NCBI GenBank assembly: GCA_028829895.1 | Contig: CM054179.1 | Span: 113,961,721-114,025,720, forward strand | Source of the DNA: Sinotaia quadrata | Taxonomy: Eukaryota > Mollusca > Gastropoda > Architaenioglossa > Viviparidae | Length of the DNA stretch: 64,000 nucleotides | Reading direction: 5' to 3' | Shown: piece by piece, positions 37,801-49,800 of the stretch | Numbering within the stretch: the first letter of the stretch is position 1 | Layout: the number at the start of each line of letters is the position of its first letter | The notes under the pieces: generated by a model | Told to the model about the DNA's origin: nothing | Seen by the model: only the letters and a program-made list of their open reading frames with translations | The model's database searches: none | Program-made: the position numbers and the translations under genes

Positions 37801-40800
37801 GCAGATTGTGATGCATGCTAATATATGATACAATATATGACTGACGTGTACAGAAGGAAAGAACGCACAACAAATTTAATATCATTGAAAGCAGATTGTG
37901 ATGCGTGCTAATATATGATACAATATATGACTGACGTGTACAGAAGGAAAGAGAGCACAACAAATTTAATATCATTGAAAGCAGATTGTGATGCGTGCTA
38001 ATATATGATACAATATATGACTGACGTGTACAGAAGGAAAGAGAGCACAACAAATTTAATATCATTGAAAGCAGATTGTGATGCATGCTAATATATGACA
38101 CGATATATGACTGAATTGTACAGAAGGAAAGAGCGCTCAACAAATTTAATATCATTGAAAGCAGATTGTGATGCATGCTAATATTAGGTATTCCAAACAT
38201 ATTTTTCAGAATCATTATTAATACTTTAAAAGTAAATAGGCTGATAGAACTTTTTTTTTGTGCTGATTTCAGTGGTACTAAAATGAAGTTTGTACCACAG
38301 TTACAACCAAAGTTACGAATTTTTCAATATTTAATTTTTCGCAAAGTTTTACGCTCAAAAACGAAATTGTACAAATAGCTTATTTAGAAGGTCCACAAAA
38401 TGAAGAAATGATGAACAGTATAGTCCAGATTCTCCACATAAGTAGTATCCAACATACAAATATGGCTGAATTTTTTTGAGAGGCTTTGTAATGTTATTTT
38501 CAAATATACTGTCAGTCAAAATTAGCAATTTATTCATTTTCAGGTTGGAAAAAGCTCTAACGGAGTTAACACAAAATGGACGAAATTGCTATAAACGTTA
38601 AAAGTGTAATAACTCTGCTTGTAATTGAGCTACAGAGATGCTTTTGGTATCATTGGATTCAGTTTGGAAAGATCTATATTAAGGTTTTCTTACAATCTTG
38701 TCAAAAAGAATTAACAAATTTTAAGTTTAAGAAAATATGTTTATATTAAATAAATAATTCTGATACAAAACCTAGTATATTCATAAGAAAAGTGAGTAGG
38801 CCCTTTATATTTTGAATCATGAACCATTTTTCACCAGTTTCTGAAAACTTGAATAAAAATTTCCTTCATTTATTTGATACAATTTTTGTTGTTGATATTT
38901 AGTGGATTTCAATTAGGTGTGCCACCATAAGCTTTGGGTAAGGAATATAAATTCTAAAGTCATTTTCAGAGTTCACCCACCACCACCAAAGTTCTGAACC
39001 GTAGGCATTGTAAATGTAATGGAATGTGCATTATCACCTCACTCTTATATTTATTATGGAAAAATAAGCTTGCAAAATACAGGTAATAAATATATAACTC
39101 GTGTCTATCAAAATTTTAAAAAAGAAAAGAAAATCTGGTAAAAATAATAACTACATTTTTTTAAAAAAAAATCTAGTGATATACTCATTGTTTACACTGT
39201 GCCCTGCTAATGCAGTAATAGACGAAAAAAAGTGGTCACGTGACCACAAAATAAAAAGAATTAAAAACAAATAACACGCGATCCGAATAAACGAAATACA
39301 TTATATTGCAAATAAATCTTTCCCCTATTGAATGATACAAAACTTAAGCTATGGACAAGGCAGGAATAAATTCAGAAAATTATTTTCTGTGTTAACCCTC
39401 AACGCCTTAACCCTTTAACCCGTTCGCCGGCCCGCTACCGAATTATGTTCGCGCATGCGCACACTTTTTTAAATCGATAGCCACTTAAAAAAAATAACAA
39501 TCAAGTCAAGCAGACGATATGTTTGGGTTCAGCAGCCAATCTGCTCTAATTTTATCATTGGTTAACTATTTTTAGAAAGGTTTTTTCCATTACAAAGTTC
39601 GGAAATCCCCAGTCACCTCACGTTTATCGAAGCTGAGCCGCCATTTTGAACCTAAGTTTGTACTACACATGGCTCGTTTCAAGGACCATTTTCAGTTGTT
39701 TGCTTGATCCTACCTAACGAACTTAATTGTGTAAATAAATTTAACATATTGTAGATGAAATTCGACAGGCCTACTGAATTTTTGGATGTGACCATTTGAT
39801 AATAAAAAATAAAAACCGATCGCTCTCAAACCGAACCCTCGTGGTCGTCGTTATGACGTCGTTATGATACTATTTTTATCGATGACCACTTTAAAAAAAA
39901 ATACCAATCAAGGTCAAGGAGAAAGATATGTTTGTGTTCAGCAGCCAATCTGCTCTAATTTTATCATTGGCTAACTAATTTTAGAAAGGTATTTTCCATT
40001 ACAAAGTTCAAAAATCCCGAGTCACCCCTCGCTTGTAAAGAAGCTGAGCCGCCATTTTGAACCGGTTTGGAATTATACATTGCACGTTTCAAACACGATT
40101 TTTAGTTGATTGCCTGATCCTACCTAAAGAACTTTATTGTGTAAATTAATTTAACATATTGTAGATGAAATTCGACAGGCCTACTGAATTTTTGGATGTG
40201 ACCATTTGATAATAAAAAAAAAAAACCGATCAGTCTCAAACCGAACCCTCGTGGTTTTCATATGCCTCTTTCGTTTTGTTCAAAATCAACCAATTTCCCC
40301 AGAATAATATTTATTTACACAAGATAAATTATTATTTATACCATATATTCAAATGGCAATCAACAAAAATCGTTTTCTTTCGGATTTTATTCAAGGAAAC
40401 ATCTAACAAATTGACGAAGGTCAACACAAGAAAAAGGTAAGAAAACTTTTTATTTATTTATTTATTTTTGAATTTAAAATAATAATAAGCAAACGTTAAA
40501 AAATTAAATAAATATTTTTAAAATGTCCCCCATAATATTTATTTTGAAAATCATTTTAGAATTGTACGAATTATGCTTGCTTTTAATTATTTAGTAGACT
40601 AGTAAAAAAAAAAAAACGGTGAAAATGTTCCCAAGTTCAACAAAAAGATAAGAAATCTTTGTATTATTTCTTTGTTTTTGAATTCGAAAAAAATTTAAAA
40701 AATACTTTTAAGATTCCTTAGTATGTCTATAATAGGTAGTAATTTAAATTTTTAAAATCCATTGATAATTACAGTCGCTTTAAATTTTTTAGCACACTGA

Positions 40801-43800
40801 CCCATTCAGTTATCGTTAAGCGTCAAAACATGGCCGCCGGCGAACGGGTTAAGGGGCAGAGCGGCCCAAAACGTTTTTACTACCGAAAGGGCAAAACGTC
40901 CAAAAGCGTCCATAACAACCAGTGCTTTTTTTCTCATATCATTCGAGAAATCATGAGACTTCCGGTGTCTACAGGATGCATGACGTTTGTACAACGATTT
41001 CCGCGCCATTTTTAAGTGTTTTCATGTGGCAGCATTCATTTTTTCATAAAGTTTTCTTTGTTTTTCGCGTTTGGTGTTTCAAATGGATTTCTAGAATCGT
41101 CGAGCGATAATGAGGAGTTTAATGGATTCAATTTATCGGATAATGAGGTAAGAGAAGTTTATTTTGAATCGGATGATAGGATTAGAAGTGACATTAATGT
41201 CAGTAGCGTGCACATGTTGCATCTTTCAAATTTTAGAGGAGAGTTCATCAGATTCTGAGGATACCGAAGAGAAGTAGCGGGGAGGGGTATCTGGAGACGC
41301 ACATGGTTGGAATAGTAGTACTTTAGCACTGAATATATCGGAATTTATAACAGAAATGGGGCCGAATGTGACTGGAATTAATGACAGTACTCAGCTGGCT
41401 AGTTTTTCAATGTAGAAACGTTTGACAAGATATCAGAATAAATGAACGAGTATGCACGTCCGAAAATCGTGGAAAAACAAAATGGCGATTCAGGTTGGAA
41501 GGAAACTAATGCCACTGAAATTAAGGCTTATTTTGGGCTTATGATTTTGATAGGAATTTATAATCTGCCAAAAAAAGAAATGTATTGGGTGTCTGATGAC
41601 AGATTAGTGTTCCCGGCATCAACAAAGTGTGTGTACATAGTGTTTGTAGCGGACAATAACTGGACAATATTTTTTTTGTGTAAATATATATTTTCATGCA
41701 AGGATTCAAATTTAACACCTGAAAGTATACTTCAATTAAGGATATTAATAAATCTGCTTTCATTTCCTTTCATTTTGCATTTTATTTCATTGAAATATAT
41801 GCACTAATACCTAAGATATGATGTTTTTACTAACGTAACCCTAAATCTCACTGAAACCCTGAAAAATCTTGCCCCTTCAGAGTTAGAAAAAGGAAAAACG
41901 TCTGCCCCTTAAAGGGTTAAAAGACGAACGCTACCGTATGCCTATAGACACTGAAAATTCTTATTTATCGGTTAATTTAGTCCTTTAAATGAACAAATAT
42001 ACGCTATAAACTGAAAATAATTGATTTAACTTATCAACTAACATCCTCAAACAGAGTGATGCACGAGAATGCAAAGTGGAATAAAATAAAAGCACATATG
42101 AAACAAAAAGTTTGTTCTCTGTTCTGTCTTTCTGTGTTTTTTGGTTTTTTGTTTTAATAAATAATTGCAAAAAAGTAATAAGAAGTTATTCAGAAGTTAC
42201 CAACCGAGCAACTTTTTGACCAGGCTACCATAACTTGTCCAGCAGTAGTGCATAACAAGTGCACTCTTTCTCGGTCTATCAGTACACATGCAGTACAATT
42301 ATCTAAAAATAATAACTGTTTTCATGTAGGGGAGAGAACAAGATTCATTTCCATACTAATATTGTGCTGGAATTTCAAGATAAAGTGTGAAGTTAAACTT
42401 ACATTTTCTTAAATTACAATCATGGTGATTCTGATAACATAACCGCCTTAAAAAAATACCCAAAAATAGGAAAATTCTTCGTCAATAAGTCTATATAGTT
42501 TGTTCGAGAAAAAAATACTGCTCGTATACTGAATTGCATTGAAAGAACTGTGGTCAATCACCGAAGACTCAACAACAGTGATGGATTGTATCGAGTACTG
42601 TCGCGTTCCACTCGGCGACATTGAATCAGTTTCCACTTTGCATTCTTGTGCATCACTCTGTTTGAGGATGTTAAATTGATAAGTTAAATTAATTATTTTC
42701 AGGTTTTGGCATATATTTTTTCGTTTAAAGGACTATATTAACTGATAAATAAGAATTTTCAGGGTCTATAGGTCTACGGTAGCATTCATCTTTAAAATAG
42801 CATGTGGCATTTGTGTGTAACATAGATGTTCTGTGTCAGAGTAAAAGTTTTGAATCTGATTTATGTGGAAATAAAGCATGGCAAGGTCTTTTTAAAATTT
42901 TATCTCTTCAAAAAATTTACTCTAAAATATTAATTTAATTTATTATTACTTTTAAGAAATCCCTGATATTTTAAGTTTATCGGATTATTTATCACAATGA
43001 TAATTAATTAAATAGCAATATGTTAGTGTGTCACAAAAGAGGTGCTATTTTTAGTTCAAACAAATTTGTATTATAAATAATTACGAAATAAACACAGATT
43101 CATGGAAATATCTTAGTTATCTCTCATATTAATTCTGTGTATATAGAAAATAAACACATTATATTTCAATGTTTAATTTTAAAACAACATTTCAAATGTA
43201 TTTACCCTATGTGCACATTTCATTTGACCAGGGAATCATGCGCACATATATATATAGAGAGAGAGAGCACTTGAATAAAAATGTACTTCTTATAAAAAGA
43301 AAAATCATACCTTTTAGTTATTTGTAATAGTAATCATTTGCTAATTCAGGAAAAGAAGAAAATAATTCTCTAAATTATTTTTCCAGTAGTGTTGGACTTG
43401 GATTATGTGATCATCAGGAATTATATTCTGCCATGTTTTTTTAAATTAATTTAGAAGATATCCAAAACATTACTTATATTGATCATCTCTTGATTGATTC
43501 CTCAACTCTGGGCTGTTTATGTCTCAGATAATTTTTTAATGTGTGATTATAATCCTATTTCTTTTCAATGGCTAGGTTACTGGAACCAGCCACGTCTTTT
43601 TTTTGGTAAAAGGTAATAGTGTCTATATTTTCAGCTTATGTATTTGCATCAGATGCCTGTGAAAATTGAGGGTTTATAAAAGTGTTTTCTGTTATCAGAT
43701 ATTGTATAACTTCATAATAATAAATATTTAATTTAATTAAAATATTCTCTATCTCCTATTTTATAGAACTATTCAAGATAAGGATTATCTCTACATGTTC

Positions 43801-46800
43801 TCATATTTCTCTCATTGAGGCATTAATTTTGTGACCAACCTATTTTATTTGTTGTCTAGGTTTGGGTACTTGCTTTTAAACATTTTTTTTTTAAATCATG
43901 TTTATCAGTGAATTTTAAATATTTATTTTGGGGGTATGTTTGGATGATTGATTATTTAAAATTTAAATTAGACATTGTTTTTTTCTTTTGTTTTCAGGCA
44001 GACAAACTTTTATCTCAGGACTTTAAAGGCATGCTAGATAGCATTATTGGACACCTCCCTCCACACAGACAGATTCTTTTGTACTCTGCCACTTTCCCTC
44101 TCACAGTGGAACAGTTTATGGTCAGTCTCTTAGGAGCTTGCTTTCATTTATCATTTTGTAACTGTTTTTGTTTTGTATATTTAGAAAATGTTGAATTTTC
44201 ATATGTGTTGGTTGCTAATTTAGCTGTAGGTTGTTTAAGGCATAAGCAACATTTCAGATTTGCCATACTTTTGCAGCATGATGCATCAAGCACTGTGCTT
44301 GTATAATACATAAGGAGGATAATTAAATTGTTTTCTTAATGTTAGTAAATGTTAGTAAAGATCACAAATGATCTCTTTGTAATATTTTAACACTGATCAA
44401 GATTTCCATTTACTTTCAAGAGTACATTCGCCTTTCAAATATTTTTTTTTTAAGTAGGTTCACCTTTGAGACCAGAAATGGCATAAACCAGTAAGAGAGA
44501 AAAAAGAATTTAAAAAAAAAAAACTTTTGAGATTAAAATTATATATTTGCATCGTGGATTTTATTTTTTCTGGACAAGCCATTTGTAATATTTTTTACTG
44601 CAAAATTAAAGATTTTTTCAAACTCACGCATGAAAAATATATTTTCTAAGCTGTAAATGAAATAATTTGATTCACATTTGCCTTCATTATTTGTACATTG
44701 GGAACAGGACATGCAGAAGCAGAGAGCATCATTATCTCTCCTAGATTATGACCGTTATCCTTCAATCCTTCATTTCATCGTATTGTATGCGGATAGATTA
44801 AACAAAACAAGTCACTTGTTGCTAAGAATGCTAAAGGCCATGAGTAAAATACAGACTGTAAAACTTGAAAAATGTTCAAAATTGCTTTTTCACTTAATTT
44901 GCTGTTGTGGAGGAAGACAAGAGAAAAGTAGTTTGGAGGGGGGGGGGGGGAAGCTCTTTTAATGATGAAACTTCATCCAGTTCTGCTTCTGAGTTTAATG
45001 AAAGACAGAATGTTTCTGACAAGGGAGCTTTTCCAGTTAACCTTCAGCATACTTTTTTCATCCATTGAACAACGTGCCGTAACCCTTTTGGAATAGACAT
45101 AATTATTCCATGTCTCCCTGAAATTTGGTATACTAGTTCCTCATATAAAGCTCTGCATTGATGATGCATTTCTTAAAATAAATTTTTAAAATTCTACTGA
45201 GCCACTTCTAAACACGAACAGCCCAGGAGCCAGTAGGAAATTGATTTACCACTTTTTGTTTTAGTTGCCAATGAACTTGTGCCTATCTATAAAAGAAGGT
45301 CAAGAGAATGCAGCATGGCTGGCTGCACTCAAAATGCCAACAAGTGCTTAAACTCACTAATTTGGTCTAAGTGTTCCAAGACAGTTTACATAGGAGTGCA
45401 GTGTGTTCATGCAGAAGTTGCTAGAGCAGTGTCTCATTTCAACTAAGGTTGTGCTCATTTATCCCAGTGACTGAGATATTTGGAAGTGTCTCCATCTACT
45501 ATACTCCAAGCATTCCAGGAAGCACAGAACTCCAGGTGTAAGTAAACAGAAGAAAAAAGAGACACACCTTAGGGAAAGGAACTTGACGACGAGTACACTG
45601 GAGAAGACAAAGGTTGTGCCTATGACTCTGGATTACTAGGATAGCTGAATGATTGTTAGGCGGTCAACATGGTAGTGATAGGACAGTTTGGCAGACAAGA
45701 CTCAACACAGTTGCCTAGTTGTACAGTTTTTATTTCTCTTTTTTTAAAAAACAACATATTTTGAGTAATTACTTTTATACATGTTAAAAGTAATTAAATT
45801 AAAGCTATACAAGATATTCAAAAAGTAATACCTGTCATTGCTTTTGTATTTCTTCAGCAGTTTATTAATAACATTTGAAGAATGTGTATTGATAAATAAG
45901 CTTTTCCTCCTTGGCAGATAATATATCGTTTTTATAGAAGCCGAAGACCAGTATGGATGCAGAAAGCAATACCTTTGACGAAGTGTTAATAAAAGAGCTA
46001 AGCTAATGTTAAGGAATCAAAGTGGTATCGGTGGGGAATATTTATTCAATAAATGAGCAACATTGAACACATTTTTTAAAGTTTTGTAGACCATGTTGTG
46101 TTTTTTCTCAAAATGACGTTTGTAGTCAGATAACTGACACATCAAGGCCCAATTTGAATATTTTAACAGGCATGACTAACTTATTAAGGCTTGTCAAATA
46201 GATAATAAAAATACAGCTTTAAATTTTTTTCATTAAAAAAGCTGCACATTAATTTGTGTGTGTGTGTGTAGTAAATATTTCATTATTGCTGAGATTATAC
46301 ATATTTTCATATATTCTTCATGTAAGGGTGTGTGGAGTGCTTCCAGCTTTATCTGCTTTTTCTATATATTTATATATTAAATATATATATATATATATAA
46401 AAATAATATAAACTAAACAAGATATTTTGAATCTAACAACTGTTATTGCTCTTATAATAGGTAGTCCCACTCATTTTTTTCTACTTGATATTGTACAAAT
46501 GTTTTATGCTCAAAATGTGTGTTCTGATGAAATAAGGTTGTACAGAAAAAATTATGATGATAGCTATAATACTTTTTGAGATATCACAAATTTAGTGTCG
46601 TTATTTGTGGTCAACTTTTTTTAGACGTAATGAATGAGTGATTTTACAAGTTTATTACAAGAAAGATATAAACCTCACTGAAAAACAATCTAATAATTCT
46701 AATAAACATAGTGACATACAACAAGAAAAACCAGATATAATGCAAAATTTACTTTTCAGTTTATTATAAATTGCAAAAGAAAATAGGCTTTTGTTTCATA

Positions 46801-49800
46801 AAATTGCTCGCAAAACGCAACAAAAAGGAACATTCATGGCATCATAACATATGCAACTGATGCACAAAGTACATCCAAAATGCATATTATTAAATCATGT
46901 ACCATATAGTTAATGCCTATTTTTTTCTAAAGGCATTGCAAAGAAAATGTGGAAATTATTGGAGGCTGAAAATGACCATTTCAGCAAATTTTAGCCAAAA
47001 AACAGCATTAACGAAGTTTATTACAGAAAACGTAAACAAGCAAATGGTCATATCTCTGAAACTATACATCATACAGAATTGGTTCACATATCAAAATGAT
47101 CAGCAAACTATACTCTACCTATATCTATAAAGATACTTTCTGTTTAATCGCATATTAAGTTACATTTATCATTTGACTGTACAATTTAATTTTCAAATAA
47201 AATTAAAACGGATAAACAGTCACATCTCTGAAAGTATACATCATACAGAGTTGGTTCACATATCAAAATGATCAGTAAACTATACTTGATCAATATGTAT
47301 AAAGATAATTTCTGTTTAATCACATATTAAGTTACATTTTTCATTTTATCATGCAATTTTTATTTACAAATAAAATTAAAACGGATAAACAGTCACATCT
47401 CTGAAAGTATACATCATACAGTTTTGGTTCACCTATTAAAATGATCAGCATGAAGTTATCTATTTATCTAAAGACAGAAAATTTATTTATAACCTTTTAT
47501 CTGAATTAGTACTTTTTACACAATAGAAACTTTCACATTAAAAAAAAAATCTTTAAAACTGTATACATGGTATTCTTTATGCATAATTCATAGATATAAA
47601 AACATGTTTGACAATAATATTATTAATTATAACAAAATAATAAGTAATAGATTAATACATATCCTTATGTTTTGAAAGATTTGTGAGAGGCATTAAAGCA
47701 TTGAAAATATGTATGAAAAATGAATTACTAAAACTCTGTGAACATGTACATTAGTGACATGATATTTAATATAATAATAATTCAATTCTGTGATATTTAT
47801 TTCCAACAATGAATGTGCACAACATAGATTCAAATATTAATCACAGTACATATTTTTATAAATAGAAAATTCTTCCTGTAATGCACTATAGTCAACGGCT
47901 GTCCAGGTTCTTCCGTTGGTTGTCTCCATTCTTAAACCCCATTTAAAAACAAACTTGGCATCCACATCATCACAGTCCATGGTATCACCCCACTTAAAAA
48001 TATTCTTATTTCTATACTGTTCCATAAATATAATCTTAGCACTGCTGGTGGTGTGAATATAAAAGCATTCACTAAATAAATATCTTATTAGCATTATTGT
48101 AAATCCACTGCTTGAAAAGAACATTTCACAGACCCAAGTGTTTCGGTTGTTTACTATTTTTGCATCAAGAGTTATCTTTTCTTTTTTAAATTATCGTCGT
48201 CAAGAAAACGATTTTTCTAAATAATAAGATAACCATCTTGACTAAAATTAAATAAATAAATAAAATAATATATTTAAATACGATCTGCGACTTCAAAATA
48301 TATATTGCAAGGAAATAGCAATCAAACTTTCGCGATAGAGTGACGCACCGACTAACCTATTTTCAAACTACGGAATTGGTAGTGATGGTGAGGACAAAAT
48401 GAATAATTCTGCGTTAAAAATAGAGATATGTTTACAAATAAACTAATCACAGAGTAAAGTAATCATTATTAAATGCTTACAAAAGATCTTACCGATAAGA
48501 GGTTTTAATTGTTCACATAAAAAGTAAGAAAAATCAGCGGTAGCGTCAACGCGTGTTTCGCACGTGGAAGCCATGACTGAAAGTGAAACAGGATGCGTAC
48601 TAGGGGGTTTTCAATTTAGTGGATGCTCTTCCAGGGGTCACTAATCAAGGGCTACAGCATATCATTAGAGAGATATTGAAATTCCGCAGAAAATGATATA
48701 TTTTTCACTATTTTGTGATAAATATTTCTTCCGAAAATTTTATCGTGAACTTTTTAGTTTGAAAATTTATTTGGTTATTCGCATCAAACAAAAGTGAAAT
48801 TTATATGATTGTAAAGAGTTATATGTCCTCTATTTAAAGGACCAATCAGTTTTAGGGTTACAACACGCTGGATGCTCTGCAATCTTTTTAAAAATTGGTA
48901 CCCGAAAACGTGAATTTTACTTTTTCGGCCGTGAGGCGACTTTTGACCCATTTTTCTTGCAACCCTAAGGTACTTTCGTCAAAGTTTATGGATACTATAA
49001 TAAAATTCAGAAAAAAACAACAAAACAGTTCGAAAGACAAAACATCGATCTTTATTTTCATATAAAAATGGTTAGTTGAGGTTTAATGTGAAGAAAACCG
49101 CTCTGGAGTAAAGTTTAGCAAATTTGTGTGCGTTTGCGAGTTTTTGCCTGTAAAGCGGTGGCCGTGGGACTACCTACTTATAAGAAAGGCAACTTATATT
49201 CCAGATTTGAAGATTGTATAAGGTGATAAATATTTTTTTCCTTTTTGGCATATAGTAGTGTGGTCTTTGAAATGAAATGAACTTTCTAAAATATAACTTC
49301 ACAAACCATTTTAACTAATGAGCAATAAATATGGATTAATTTTATTTGTTTGCAACAACTTGTCTGTTCTATAAATAAAAAAAAATGAACGTTACATGTG
49401 AATAATATTTTTGAATTTTATATATTTATAATTTGCACATTTATACTTACTGCATGCATATAATTTTATAAAGTATGTGATTTGTAATTTTATCAATGGT
49501 ACCAAAGCATTTGCTTATAGTTCTAAATGCCAAGAACTAAATTTATTAGTCGAGAATCAAATTCAAATGCACACATGAACATAATGAGCATTTTTTCTAA
49601 AGTTTTCTATATTTTATCTATAAGGTTAAAAAGAGAGAGAGACAAGAAAATAGATCAGTCCTAAGTTGAGGTTCATAAAGTGGGTGTAGGTTTACTTTAA
49701 AAGTATGTGTGTAATGAAACCCCCATATCCATTGTTTAAAAAAAAAAATGTCCTAAAGTGTGAAGGGGAATGCAATGTGGAGGTAAACTATACTGGCATA

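Larger units (their letters stand above)
39411..41916 (+). mobile_element. piggyBac element interrupted in its left TIR by another TTAA element
   Basis: TTAA at 39407-39410 and 41917-41920. The right end read in reverse is CCCTTTAAGGGGCAGACG. The left end reads CCCTTTAA, is interrupted by 39419-40848, and then resumes GGGGCAGAGCGG at 40853. Inside are transposase remnants (41075-41810). A relative starts at 53315. Confidence 0.82.
46458..49176 (-). mobile_element. Full-length copy B of the TAGGTAG family (7-bp TSD)
   Basis: Same 13-bp TIRs as copy A, reverse orientation, 2719 bp, flanked by exact CTTATAA at 46451-46457 and 49177-49183. It keeps the exon-like segment (48493-48574) and the 95-codon ORF (47837-48124) on the minus strand. 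It differs from A by scattered substitutions and very small indels. A repeat near 51070-51135 resembles its target without the insertion. Confidence 0.92.

Noticed and set aside
37712..38215. 167-codon minus-strand ORF with repeated [12 protein letters not shown] motif
   Set aside because: It is the 90-bp minisatellite read in a frame that stays open because 90 is divisible by 3. It has no splice or start context and lies inside DDX6 intron 5.
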